Assembly: GCA_000333855.2 (NCBI GenBank)
Contig: CM007316.1
Location: 660,788 to 675,295 of the forward strand
From: Endotrypanum monterogeii
Taxonomy: Eukaryota; Euglenozoa; Kinetoplastea; Trypanosomatida; Trypanosomatidae
DNA length: 14,508 bases
Reading direction: 5' to 3'
Shown: piece after piece, positions 1 through 9,020 of the stretch
How positions within the stretch are numbered: position 1 is the stretch's first letter
How the letters are laid out: each line of letters begins with the position of its first letter
Program-made: the position numbers and the translations under genes
The notes under the pieces: model-generated
What the model was told of the DNA's origin: nothing
The model's database searches: none
Seen by the model: the letters and a program-made list of their open reading frames with translations, nothing else

Positions 1-32
<32 letters not shown>
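1..32. repeat. (TG)n microsatellite, cut by the window edge
   Basis: Sixteen perfect TG units open the window and are followed, after AGGC, by a 16-base poly(A) run at 37-52. The true repeat length is unknown because it runs off the edge. Confidence 0.95.
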
Positions 33-35
<3 letters not shown>

Positions 36-52
36 CAAAAAAAAAAAAAAAA

Positions 53-1740
53 CTGGCCTTCTTTGACGAGAGTGAGAGTGGAAAGATGGGCAAGGGGTGG
101 TCTACACACACACACAAAACACGTGATCCAGAAACAAGCTGACCGACCAAAAGTGGGAGGAGGCAGCAGAGGGAGCAGCAGAAAATGTCCACACCCATAC
201 CAACCCTAGGTTTAGCAACACCCATGTGACACAAGGGAAATGAAAACAGTAGAAGAAAAAGGGATGAGACGGTAATGAGTAACAAGCTGCGACATGAGTA
301 TGTATGTACGTTTGAAGAACAAACACACAAGGCTATAAATAGACGAATCTAAAGACCCTATACGATAAAGCCGCCTTCTCTCAAGGATACGATAGGGGGA
401 CGGTCATCAAAGTAAGTGATTCCCTCATGTACTCAGGGCGACAGTAACTGCTTTTAACCCAAGACCCTCCCCCTGCGGCAACCAGCTAACCATGTGTCAG
501 CGTTCGGGCAATGAGATGAGATGGCTGACCCGTGAATGAAACTCTTCAGAGAAGACTTTCAAATCCTACGGGAAGAAAAAAAAGGTGATAACTATAAATG
601 TATACGTATACGTATGCAGTTCTCGGGAACTAGCACTGCCCTCCCTCCCTGGTCCGCCTTGTTGGTGTTTTGAAGGACACTTATTTATTTTTTTCAATCT
701 CCTGAGTTTCCACAGTACATGTACACACCACCCAAGAAATGATTAAAGAAGTAAATAAATGAGTGTAGATTATATATCTATAGAGATAGATATGTATGTA
801 TATTCCCCCAAAATCAAAAAAAAAAACAGCAAATATTCAAATGCGTGCGATCCACACATGTATCCTTGAGACCCACAGCCCACTGCTCACACTGGTACTC
901 TTGTGTTATTGGTATACTCCAGGGCGAGTGGTAAAATGAAGTGGGTACGTTGTCACAAAGAGCAGGGACGCAATAGTAGGCAGTACCACACTTAGACGAG
1001 TCTTGAAATGGGGTGTTGCTGTACAACGTGGGAAGAAGATACAAATCCGTCGAAATCAGATCGCAGTGGTAGCCTCGAAATGTCAGTGATGGATATGCAG
1101 AGGAGTGTCTCGACATGGACGCTGATGAGAAATCTGTCTACCTGATCATCAAAGGCAATTTCATGGAGACAAGAATGAGACGAATGAAAACGTGCACCAA
1201 GTAAGGAAAGGACGGTGGGCGTTACTGTATGTCACAAGTAGTACACGAAGGCCTTGCTTAGACCATCATAGAATTCTCTACAGCCGCCTATTCCTTTCTT
1301 CCATCCGTTTTGTCAACAGCCACTCGAAAAGATGATGCTACAGGCCCAGTGCGATGAGTAGTTTTTCTGCCTCGTCAGCATCGAGGAGAAGGCGGTCACA
1401 GCGATGAGCACAGGAACATGGTTTCAATGACAGCCAAAGGAACACATTTCAGACAAAAAAGTACGACCATCAATTCTTGGAGTTTTTGAGCGAGGGCATT
1501 GTATTTGGGAGAAGAACCGCAAACATTATATATATATATATATATATATCATCTACATCTTCTACGATTCAAGGTCCCTTGAAGAGCTGTCAGGAACCTT
1601 TAGCTTCCATGAAGGACGTCTGTCCAATTAAATTTTTGTATAGCACGGAGACCTCTCTCTGTGAATCATCAGCGATATGTACAGGCTTGGAGTATCGCCG
1701 CTTATCGGTTCCCCTCATCTCCCAAGCCACGACGGAATGG
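53..1740. other. Spacer downstream of the unknown-function gene
   Basis: About 1.7 kb with no supported gene. On the minus strand this is downstream of the stop at 1741 and probably holds that gene's 3' UTR and the next intercistronic region. It contains a small inverted repeat at 774-793 (ATATCTAT, loop AGAG, ATAGATAT), short palindromic GTATACGTATAC at 600-611, an ATTTATTTA on the minus strand at 760-752, and a TA tract at 1527-1549. A 100-codon minus-strand ORF at 1116-814 has an ATG but no recognisable protein features. Confidence 0.6.
1527..1549. repeat. (TA)n microsatellite
   Basis: A perfect 23-base alternating TA run about 190 bases downstream of the stop of the unknown-function gene, hence probably within its 3' UTR. 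Confidence 0.95.
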
Positions 1741-4146
1741 CTAGTCGCCCTGCAGTGGCGAGTTTGGAAGTGTGCACTGAATCGGCACGCGAGCGCTTGG
1801 CTTCAGGGGAGTGCGCACCTTCACGCCTTGGCGTGCACTGTGGCTCGTCAGAGGCGTCGACTCCGACCCAACAGAAGTGCACGGACCGACACTCGAATCG
1901 CGGGCATCCATCACATCAGTCACCATGCGCTTCTGCAAAACAGGTATGCGCAGCATCAGTGAAGGATCAGGCGATACTGAAGCCCTCTCAACCAGACGCT
2001 CCGCCTCCGCTGCGAGTTCGATGAAGTCACACGCGAAAAGGGCATGCTGCGATGTGTGGCGAAGCGCCTGGAACTGAGCTGAATGCCGCAGACGTACAAA
2101 AGACGAGAGAAGCGAGGTGAGCGGTTCGTAGCGGTCGTCGCGGTACGATGACAGCGGTCGCTGCGCGTCGTGATCCTGATTGCACAGCAGCGTCGAAGGA
2201 ACTTCGCCTCCTCCTCGAATGGCGGGCGTAGTGCCTAGTGATGTCTGTGATAGCTCAACTTCTGGTTCGGGAAATTGCGTACCTACGACGCGCATGCTCA
2301 GACTTTTGTACCTCTTGATATGTGCAGCAATAAAGGCTAACAGACAGGCCTGCTGTTGCTCTCCATCCTCAGTCGGCATCTCCTCCTCCTCCAATTCTTC
2401 GTCTTTAAAGGAAGGCCATGTAGAGGACGGCGCAGCAGATGGTAGCTGAACACCAGGAACGTCATACGCCCTCGAGCCGTCCGCCCTTTGAGACTCAACA
2501 CCTTTGCGCGAGGCTTGGTTGCATCGTCCCTCGACGTACACCATAGTTGATCCTCTCCACTCAATATGAAAATCAGGGTCGAGCGACGTGCCTCTCTCCA
2601 GCAGATGCAGTATCTCCTCCTGAGGACTTGGACTTACATCTTCGTTTGTGTTTTTGTCCAGCATCCCTATCGCATCCTCCACACGGTTGCCCTCGCAGAA
2701 GGATTGAGCTCTCCTTTTTTCTACGAGCTGCGCCACAATGGCGGCACCGCAGCGGCCACGCGACGCCAGAACTTCACGTAAAGCCACAGGCAATTCGGAG
2801 AGATAAGTGTACAGCGACATCCACTTTCGGTCATTCCACTCATTCCGTGACACGTCATGCACGAGAATTCGTAACTGACGCTCCATCTGCCGGATAAAAA
2901 AGAGCGGGACCCCACCCGATACTGCCGTCGTCCCCTCTGGGGAGCAATCGTCGCTAGCGACATGTTTGTCGGAACGCACTACTGGACGCGAGAAGATCGC
3001 AGCACTCTCCACAATTGGTGAACCCGACTTCGTTTGGTCTGCGGAAGCTCTATGATTGACACCATTGGTAGGGGATTGTGGAGAAATCATTGTACTCGTC
3101 GAGACACGCCAAATCGAGTCTACACCTTTTTTTAGCTGCGCGGCGTCGCTCGCGGCAATCGTCTCTGTCTGCGCTCCGCCATTTTCACCCAATCCATTCG
3201 AAGGCGTCTGAGTGGCTGAACAATTTATACGGGGCGCCACAGAAGTTGTCTGTCGATGCGCCGCTTCTGCGTTGGCCCCTTTTTCTGTTACTGCGTGGTC
3301 ACCGGCAGGCGCGGAGGAGGTAGTCGGCAGTGGAGATGACACCTCATCGACCCTTCCGTTACAATCGACGTTGGTATCCTTGAGGTGTGTGGGCAGTGAT
3401 ACCGACACCGGAGCTGATGTCAAGTGAGTCAGCATCTCCTCACCCAAATGTGCCGCCTCGGGTGATGTGTTCTCTGTGCCCACTGTCTCTGTTGGGAGCG
3501 GTACAGTGATGGACGGTGCGGAATAGGGCGCTTGGCTACCCACCGTCGCAGCATTCGACGCGCATCGGTAGTAGAAGCCATCCTCACCGCTTCGACTGCC
3601 GCCAGGTTGGTTACCTCTCGTGCTCGACAACCCGCGACGAGGTGCAGAAATGCCTGTGATTTCCTCCTGCTTTGAGCCTTGAAGGGCACTCGCCGTCCCA
3701 AGACTTTGTTTATGTTGTGCAACAGCGTCAACAGTGAGCTTCTGTGCCAGGTTTGCAGTGGGGTCTGCCCCGCAAGAAGTAGCGCAAGCTGGTCCAGGGC
3801 CGCTGTTACGAGGGTGGGAATGGTGTCGATGGTTATGTGTATGGGTCGGAGCCTGATTTCTCGAAGTGTGCAAGCGATCAACAGGCGGTGTTGTTGCGTG
3901 GAGAGCGCTGTTGTGCGTATGGCTTGTAGGTGCTCTGTGAGGTCGACTCGAACTGCGACTACGTACCCCAGGAGGGCCATGGCTTGTAGAGCGAGCGGCG
4001 GTGCCCGAGCGTGACGCTGACGAGGTGGCTCGACGTCGATGATGAGAAGGAGCCGTTGCATTTTGTAGGGCTAGAACGGTTCCTGCGAGCACTGCAGCAC
4101 AGGAGACGAACACGATCGTCTCCTTGTAGGCACCGATTTTCTGCAT
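1741..4146 (-). CDS. Protein of unknown function with N-terminal membrane anchor
   Basis: I do not recognise a family for this 801-residue product. Residues 10-27 (ETIVFVSCAAVLAGTVLAL, after two lysines) form one hydrophobic helix and could be a signal anchor or uncleaved signal. Residues 33-115 are rich in Ser, His, Arg and Pro with a His cluster around 100-110. Residues 185-400 look disordered and Ser/Thr/Pro/Ala-rich. Better-folded blocks lie at about 413-485 (including RQMERQLRILVHDVSRNEW), 510-545 (including FHIEWRGSTMVYVEGRCN) and 670-745 (helical). An acidic run EELEEEEMPTEDGE is near 583-596. The open frame continues upstream to a GTG; the ATG at 4146 is chosen because it begins the hydrophobic segment and its leader back to a predicted splice AG has no ATG. 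The stop is TAG. Between about 3700 and 4060 a different minus-strand frame looks more like coding sequence (see findings), so the N-terminal part of this model is less certain than the rest. Confidence 0.7.
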   Translation of the reverse strand: MQKIGAYKETIVFVSCAAVLAGTVLALQNATAPSHHRRRATSSASRSGTAARSTSHGPPGVRSRSSSRPHRAPTSHTHNSALHATTPPVDRLHTSRNQAPTHTHNHRHHSHPRNSGPGPACATSCGADPTANLAQKLTVDAVAQHKQSLGTASALQGSKQEEITGISAPRRGLSSTRGNQPGGSRSGEDGFYYRCASNAATVGSQAPYSAPSITVPLPTETVGTENTSPEAAHLGEEMLTHLTSAPVSVSLPTHLKDTNVDCNGRVDEVSSPLPTTSSAPAGDHAVTEKGANAEAAHRQTTSVAPRINCSATQTPSNGLGENGGAQTETIAASDAAQLKKGVDSIWRVSTSTMISPQSPTNGVNHRASADQTKSGSPIVESAAIFSRPVVRSDKHVASDDCSPEGTTAVSGGVPLFFIRQMERQLRILVHDVSRNEWNDRKWMSLYTYLSELPVALREVLASRGRCGAAIVAQLVEKRRAQSFCEGNRVEDAIGMLDKNTNEDVSPSPQEEILHLLERGTSLDPDFHIEWRGSTMVYVEGRCNQASRKGVESQRADGSRAYDVPGVQLPSAAPSSTWPSFKDEELEEEEMPTEDGEQQQACLLAFIAAHIKRYKSLSMRVVGTQFPEPEVELSQTSLGTTPAIRGGGEVPSTLLCNQDHDAQRPLSSYRDDRYEPLTSLLSSFVRLRHSAQFQALRHTSQHALFACDFIELAAEAERLVERASVSPDPSLMLRIPVLQKRMVTDVMDARDSSVGPCTSVGSESTPLTSHSARQGVKVRTPLKPSARVPIQCTLPNSPLQGD

Positions 4147-4235
4147 CCTTGAGCTACGGGCACCGGGACAGTAAAGGATTCCGCACCGCACGCAATGAAT
4201 AGAAGCGTCCGAGTTAAAGGCACCGAAAAGTGTTT

Positions 4236-4260
4236 CTATGTAAAAAATAAAATTGGGAAA
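4236..4260 (-). promoter_or_regulatory. Predicted trans-splice acceptor for the unknown-function gene
   Basis: The minus strand reads CCCAATTTTATTTTTTAC followed by ATAG, with AG at 4237-4236. The leader to the ATG at 4146 would be about 89 nt without an ATG. The tract is shorter and more A-interrupted than those of the other genes, so this call is weaker; another pyrimidine tract lies near 4618-4600. Confidence 0.35.
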
Positions 4261-5500
4261 TACGTCTTCGTTGTCCGCTTTAGTCTCTTCTATTCCGTTT
4301 TATCAAGACGTAAACAGGGTAGCTTCAACCTGTCGATGATTAGCACCTTTCTATGATTTGTTAAGGCGACACCAAGTGCTCAGCCTCTTGTCTGCTTGGT
4401 GAGACAATTGTAGCTCCTGGACACCTCCTCTCTCTTTCCCATTCATCTATTCAGTGAAGCGCTCACGTACTCGCTCTGAAAGAGCACCACGGAACTGGTG
4501 CCAAAAGAACAGAGCCTCAAGTGTTAGTGTGATATTCAGATTTTGGCAGGGTTGCCGAGAGTCTCACGCATGGAGTAGAGACGAACGATGCCAAAAGGCG
4601 TCAAAGGAAAAAAAAAAATGTGTGGACGCCAATAGAGCAACTGCACCTTGCGTACTTAAATATAGCGCAAAATTCAATGTGACGCTTGCTGCAACACAGG
4701 GCGTATAGGGTATCTATATATATATATATATATATGTATATGTAGATGTGTGTGTGTGTGTGTGTGTGTGTGTATTTGTCGCTGAAAAGAAGAAATGCGG
4801 AGAGGACTCTTTTTAGGAACGCCACACTCAATGCGCTCTATACACGGTTACACGGATCAACTCTGAAGAAAGATCTTGCAGCACTTCGTGAAACCACTGA
4901 GTCAGTATTCGTAGTCTCGTCTGCAGCCTCACTCGATGGTTAGGATATTACTCCTGTTCCCTAATAATGATTCGGTGGAGCAACCTTATATATATACGGT
5001 AACTCGTGGTCTTTTTTTAATTATTTCTTCAGAGTACGGTCATAGTGGAGCGAGACACAGTCGACACTAAAAAAAAAAACGCAATGATCGTTTAGGCAAC
5101 CTCGGCAAAAACACGCGATTTCACAATCATATACGCCTGTTCATGTGATGGGCACAGTCATGGTTACGAATCGAAGTGCTGCTTTGCTCTCGACGAAGGC
5201 AACCAATCCGCACTGTGTCATGTGCCTCGACTCGGGAAGGAAGAGAGACACGCGTGTCCTGGAGTATATGTTACCATCAGGACAGACACATAATGTACAC
5301 AGCCGATTACATCTGTTCCGTTCCTCCACTCATCCTCATCCCTGAACTCGGGAAAATTAAAGGGCATCTGTCAGATACGAGCGGTCGCATGCTTATACAC
5401 GCTTGTTTCAAAAAGTAGGGCAGAGATGTTCTTTCAAACACATTTTTGATATCCCTTCCTCTCCCTCACTCTCCTCCTTTCCCCTCTTCTGTCCGTTCGC
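4261..5500. other. Spacer between the methyltransferase and the unknown-function gene
   Basis: About 1.2 kb without a supported gene. It should contain the 3' UTR of the methyltransferase transcript (right side) and the intercistronic region (left side). Visible contents are the TA/TG compound microsatellite at 4715-4773, short A runs (for example 4609-4618 and near 5070-5080) and a short TATATATATA at about 4987-4996. Short ORFs here are low-complexity or lack protein-like composition. Confidence 0.6.
4715..4773. repeat. Compound (TA)n-(TG)n microsatellite
   Basis: A TA run at 4715-4735, an 11-base imperfect TA/TG-like interruption, then (TG)n at 4747-4773. The short ORFs encoding VCVCV or IYIYI peptides across this stretch are repeat artefacts. 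Confidence 0.95.
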
Positions 5501-7483
5501 TTAGAGAGCGGCTAGACGTGGGTGCAACACGGCAGACAGCCGCTGCAATGCAATGCCACTTGCCACTTGCGAAGGAAGACCACAATGTCCGCTGCAGCGA
5601 CGACCACAGTCATTTGCAGCCTGTATCGTGCGCTTGCCATAATGAATTCCATCGGGAAAAATTGAGAGTATACCGGTGCAGAGTTCCATCAATCCGGGGT
5701 GCGGCAGTTTGCCCTCCTGAGGCACGAGCAATATCAATCCACCCCTGGTCGCCTCTCGCAGATTCGCCTCGGAATCGCAGAGAGAGTGCACCTTTCCACC
5801 ACTTTTCAACTCTTGAAACATCTTTAAAGACAAGAAAGATGATGCGGCTGCGTTGGCATCTCTGTCACAGGTCTGTGGTGGTGTCTCTGAAGCCAATTCA
5901 TACAAGAAGTCGTGACCGCAATCCAACAGCCACCAGTTTCGGGGAGCCGCAGATCCATATGACTTCTGAACCTTGGTGTGTATCTCCCGCGCCCAGTCTT
6001 GCGATGTACCAGGCAGCGGCCCGAGATGGACTGGTGGGGTGTAGTGATAAGAGCCGACGGCCCCTACAACGTTGATTTTGCGTCGGCCAACGTAAAAAAT
6101 GTGGTCCACAAGGAAGGCGTTGGCGCTACGAATCAAACCACCGAAGTTGCGCTGGTCGTACTCATTCTCATACAGTACAGACAAGCCAAAACAAGGAGAT
6201 GCCAACGGGGAGAGTGTGGAGCGCTCTCCATATGCTTTCCTAGGAACATCGCCTGGTCGACCCCAGAAGCTGTAGCGCAACAGTGCCTCTCGGTAGGCCA
6301 GCTGCTGACGCTGTATTTCTTCAGTACTGTGGAGGTAAAAAACCGGATGAAGAGGACGCTGGTCCACACGTGGGCTTGTGTTCACATTCTCGTCAGAAAC
6401 CGATGTAACTAAAGAAGTGCACAACGACGACGTAGCGGTTGACCGAGACTCACTTGTGGTGCTTAGGGGGGATGGAAGAGCTTGAGAAAAAAATGATTGA
6501 TACCTTTCCAAGGAACACCGCAATTCGTGGAGCTCGTCGTGAGAGGAGGCGGAGTGGGTTGGCGTCTCACCGGCAGCCGAGTCCCATGAGGATTCTTCGC
6601 AGTGAATTTCTCGCGCCCCTGGACACACAGCATCCATGTAGCAATAAAACAGCGCGATACCTAAGGATGTGACAACGTTGAGGGAACTAATGGTGCCATA
6701 CTGGGGCACGTACATCACCATATCGGCTACTGGTGAACCAATGGACTTTAGGGAGCCCCTTGGAAAAGTTTCACCTTCGCCATCACCTTTTGAGGCCTGC
6801 ACGGGTTCACATTGGCGACGCAAAAGACTTTTTCGGACACCCCAGTTTTCGTGACCGACGACAAGGCGAATGCCCTTGGCTTTTTGCGCAACTGAAGTGG
6901 GGAAGCGTGTGCGCATGATGCTCCGCGCCTCAACGGCAAAATTTTCCAGTGCGATCAACGGACACTCGGTAGACGGTGCTGCCGCATCTGAGTCGTGAAC
7001 AGAAAACGCATCTGATTGACTCACGAAGAATCCACCCTCGCCGAAGACAGCGATGCCGTCAAAAGGAGATTTCTCCGCCGCACGTTCATCCTCGCACGGA
7101 TGCGTGCACCCGTGCACTAGCGACTCGTTAACGCCATTAGAATTCAACGCGCTCCTCATTTTTCTTCCTTCTGCCACGTCAGGGGAAGGGAGATCGAATG
7201 CGGCATCACGCACCTGCATATGTTCGATGGTGCGCCATGAGGCCGCCGTCAGGAATCTAGGCGGGGATGCTGTCTGAAAATACAGACACGTCCGTATCGA
7301 GTTCGTAGCATTGAAGGCACAGTGACAACCCTCTAGGCCAACGTGGACGGGTGTCAGTACGCCGCCCAGCTCTGCCCACTTTGGCAGATGCAGTGACCAT
7401 CTCGTGAGTGGGTTGGCCGCGAGCGGAATGATCTTCTTGGGTGGATGCACAGTTTGTTTTTGTAGCCCTGCACACCGGCGCAT
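5501..7483 (-). CDS. Tandem SPOUT (SpoU/TrmH-type) RNA 2'-O-ribose methyltransferase
   Basis: The 660-residue product belongs to the SpoU class of knotted methyltransferases, which transfer a methyl group from S-adenosylmethionine to ribose 2'-OH in rRNA or tRNA. Two sets of the three SPOUT motifs can be read. N-half: motif 1 FNATNSIRT (N58, R64), motif 2 LVVGHENWG (G210, E212, G215), motif 3 VPQYGTISSLNVVTSLGIAL (N269). C-half: motif 1 RNFGGLIRSANAF (N446, R452) followed by VGRRK, motif 2 LLVPQEGKL (E590), motif 3 GLPSQVASGIAL (635-646). A Ser/Thr-rich linker of about 140 residues joins the halves. The first 37 residues are basic with no acidic residue, which would suit a mitochondrial presequence; that is inference. 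The frame extends 9 codons further upstream only to a GTG, so I start at the ATG at 7483, about 20 nt after a predicted splice AG. The stop is TAA. The family is clear; the RNA target and the compartment cannot be read from sequence. Confidence 0.83.
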   Translation of the reverse strand: MRRCAGLQKQTVHPPKKIIPLAANPLTRWSLHLPKWAELGGVLTPVHVGLEGCHCAFNATNSIRTCLYFQTASPPRFLTAASWRTIEHMQVRDAAFDLPSPDVAEGRKMRSALNSNGVNESLVHGCTHPCEDERAAEKSPFDGIAVFGEGGFFVSQSDAFSVHDSDAAAPSTECPLIALENFAVEARSIMRTRFPTSVAQKAKGIRLVVGHENWGVRKSLLRRQCEPVQASKGDGEGETFPRGSLKSIGSPVADMVMYVPQYGTISSLNVVTSLGIALFYCYMDAVCPGAREIHCEESSWDSAAGETPTHSASSHDELHELRCSLERYQSFFSQALPSPLSTTSESRSTATSSLCTSLVTSVSDENVNTSPRVDQRPLHPVFYLHSTEEIQRQQLAYREALLRYSFWGRPGDVPRKAYGERSTLSPLASPCFGLSVLYENEYDQRNFGGLIRSANAFLVDHIFYVGRRKINVVGAVGSYHYTPPVHLGPLPGTSQDWAREIHTKVQKSYGSAAPRNWWLLDCGHDFLYELASETPPQTCDRDANAAASSFLSLKMFQELKSGGKVHSLCDSEANLREATRGGLILLVPQEGKLPHPGLMELCTGILSIFPDGIHYGKRTIQAANDCGRRCSGHCGLPSQVASGIALQRLSAVLHPRLAAL

Positions 7484-7503
7484 ACTGTAGAGCAAAACCT
7501 GCA

Positions 7504-7549
7504 CTGACACAAATGGGTGCGCGTTAAGGTGAGAGGGGGGGGAGCAGGG
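7504..7549 (-). promoter_or_regulatory. Predicted trans-splice acceptor for the SPOUT methyltransferase
   Basis: The minus strand has a C/T tract at 7549-7527 (CCCTGCTCCCCCCCCTCTC and on). The first AG after it is GTCAG at 7505-7504, with a second GCAG at 7500-7499. The leader to the ATG at 7483 would be 15-20 nt and has no ATG. Splicing here would remove the in-frame GTG at 7510, supporting the ATG start. Confidence 0.5.
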
Positions 7550-7668
7550 TAAACATACATTTGTGAGTCTATTCCGTATTCAATGGTGTATATTTTGGTA
7601 TATAACACACCAAGTAAAAAAAAAAAAAAAGAGGAATCCAATCCAATGAGCAACATCAGCAACGTCAA

Positions 7669-7675
7669 ATATACA

Positions 7676-7719
<44 letters not shown>

Positions 7720-7726
7720 TGTATAT
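7669..7726. repeat. 58-bp perfect palindrome centred on a (TA)n tract
   Basis: The alternating AT core at 7682-7713 is flanked by matching non-repeat arms: ATATACAATATAC on the left (7669-7681) and GTATATTGTATAT on the right (7714-7726). Base-by-base pairing about the centre holds from 7669/7726 inward and breaks at 7668/7727. It lies about 190-240 bases upstream of the methyltransferase start. Confidence 0.9.
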
Positions 7727-7989
7727 AGGATATAGGATATAGTGTGTTTGTGTGATGGAAGAGGGATTTTGAGAGAAAACGAACGGGGTAAAGAAACAAA
7801 AAAAAAGGCGGCGGAAGAAAAATTGGTTTTCATTTCACCACCCGTCCTTCGTCTCGATATTGACAGAGGTCACGTCACTTCACCCTTCGGTACAAGGCGT
7901 CGATGGCCCCTTGGCGAGTGTGTTCTTCTTGGCTAGGGATATGTCGAAGGTTTTTTTTTTTCAGATCAAGAAATAAAAAGCCTTTTTTT

Positions 7990-8025
7990 TTGTGTGCCGC
8001 GCACCAAGTGTGCGCGACGCCACAA
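7990..8025. other. GC-rich hairpin in an AT-rich spacer
   Basis: TTGTG (7990-7994) can pair with CACAA (8021-8025) and GCGCAC (7999-8004) with GTGCGC (8010-8015), around a 5-base loop, with a small internal loop between the two stems. A run of T precedes it on the plus strand. The function is unknown; it would be in the polymerase subunit 3' UTR or the intercistronic RNA. Confidence 0.45.
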
Positions 8026-8501
8026 AGAGCTTAGAGATCTCGAATGTTTTTTTTTCTGTGTAAGTGTGTCTGTGAGTGTGTGTTGTTCTCCACCTTTGCC
8101 CAGATTCACTACACTGAAGAGCAATCGGTCTTCGCGTGAGACAACATTTTTTAAAATGCAACAGCGAAGTCTTCGAACAACTTACGCACAAAAAATATAA
8201 CCTGCAACGCCTGTTCCAAGATCCACTTCACGCAAAGACGAACAAATATACAATATAGACAGAGTCCTTTTACCACACTCCAATGCTCATCCTACTTCCC
8301 CATATGCGAGAAGACGGGGACTTCGTTATACTTCGTTCCCCTCCCTCCATACATCATCTCCCGATCTTTTGACTACCGCCCACGCCATGGGTAAGGAGGG
8401 CAAGTGAGCAGTAATTAGAAGATGGTTTTGCAATTGATCTAGCGCATGCCCACAGTCCTGTCAAACACCTCGAGCCGAAAGCAGACAAAAATAAATATAA
8501 G

Positions 8502-8525
8502 TATATATATATATATTTTTTTTTT
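8502..8525. repeat. (TA)n tract followed by poly(T)
   Basis: An alternating TA run at 8502-8515 runs into a run of T to 8525, then more T-rich sequence to about 8547. On the transcribed minus strand this is an A-rich stretch. Confidence 0.85.
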
Positions 8526-8987
8526 ATTATTTCTTTTTATTTTTTTATACAATACGTGTGTTTTCTTTTGGATGTGGATGTGAGGAGCACTTGCACCCTT
8601 CTAGTTTATGAGAAGCTCAAGGTGAAGAGCAAGGTTTAATCAAAGGAAAAGAGGGTAAGCATTCCCAGATAGGTATTTGTTGTTGTAACAAGAAAAAAAA
8701 AGGATGTCAAAGTTGCAGTATGCTCATGTGCGGCGGCTAGAGATGAAAGGGCTTCCACACCTTCCTCTTTCAGCAAAATGCGTCTAGTCTCTCAGATGAT
8801 TAGTGTGCAGAAATATTACACATACAGCTGCTTCGAGCAGACCACTAGTTCTGGAGATACTTTCTCTATACCTGAAGAAAAAATGACTGTGCTATGACGT
8901 GGCTATGTCACACCTACAAGATCACCCCCAGGTTGTTCTCCTATTTAAAGGTCATCTTTGATACCGTTGGTAGTGCTTCAGATAAAG

Positions 8988-8988
<1 letters not shown>

Positions 8989-9020
<32 letters not shown>
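8989..9020. repeat. Compound (TA)n-(GA)n microsatellite
   Basis: TA repeats at 8989-9004 join GA repeats at 9005-9020. On the transcribed strand the GA part is a (TC)n polypyrimidine tract, which could resemble a splicing signal although no gene start follows closely. Confidence 0.92.

Noticed and set aside
814..1116. A 100-codon minus-strand ORF with ATG start, downstream of the unknown-function gene
   Set aside because: It ends in a homopolymer-coded Phe run, has no recognisable motif, and no clear splice signal was found upstream; it is likely a chance frame in the 3' flank.
1477..1962. A 161-codon plus-strand ORF
   Set aside because: It opens with TTG, contains TA-repeat-coded Ile-Tyr, and overlaps the antisense 3' end of the unknown-function gene.
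3679..4014. A 111-codon plus-strand ORF antisense to the unknown-function gene
   Set aside because: Its Cys/Arg/Ser-rich composition is typical of an antisense shadow, and all supported genes in the window are on the minus strand.
7354..7833. A 159-codon minus-strand ORF with hydrophobic N-terminal half
   Set aside because: The hydrophobic part comes from poly(T) and the TA repeat (alternating Ile-Tyr), and its end overlaps the methyltransferase gene in another frame; it is a repeat artefact.
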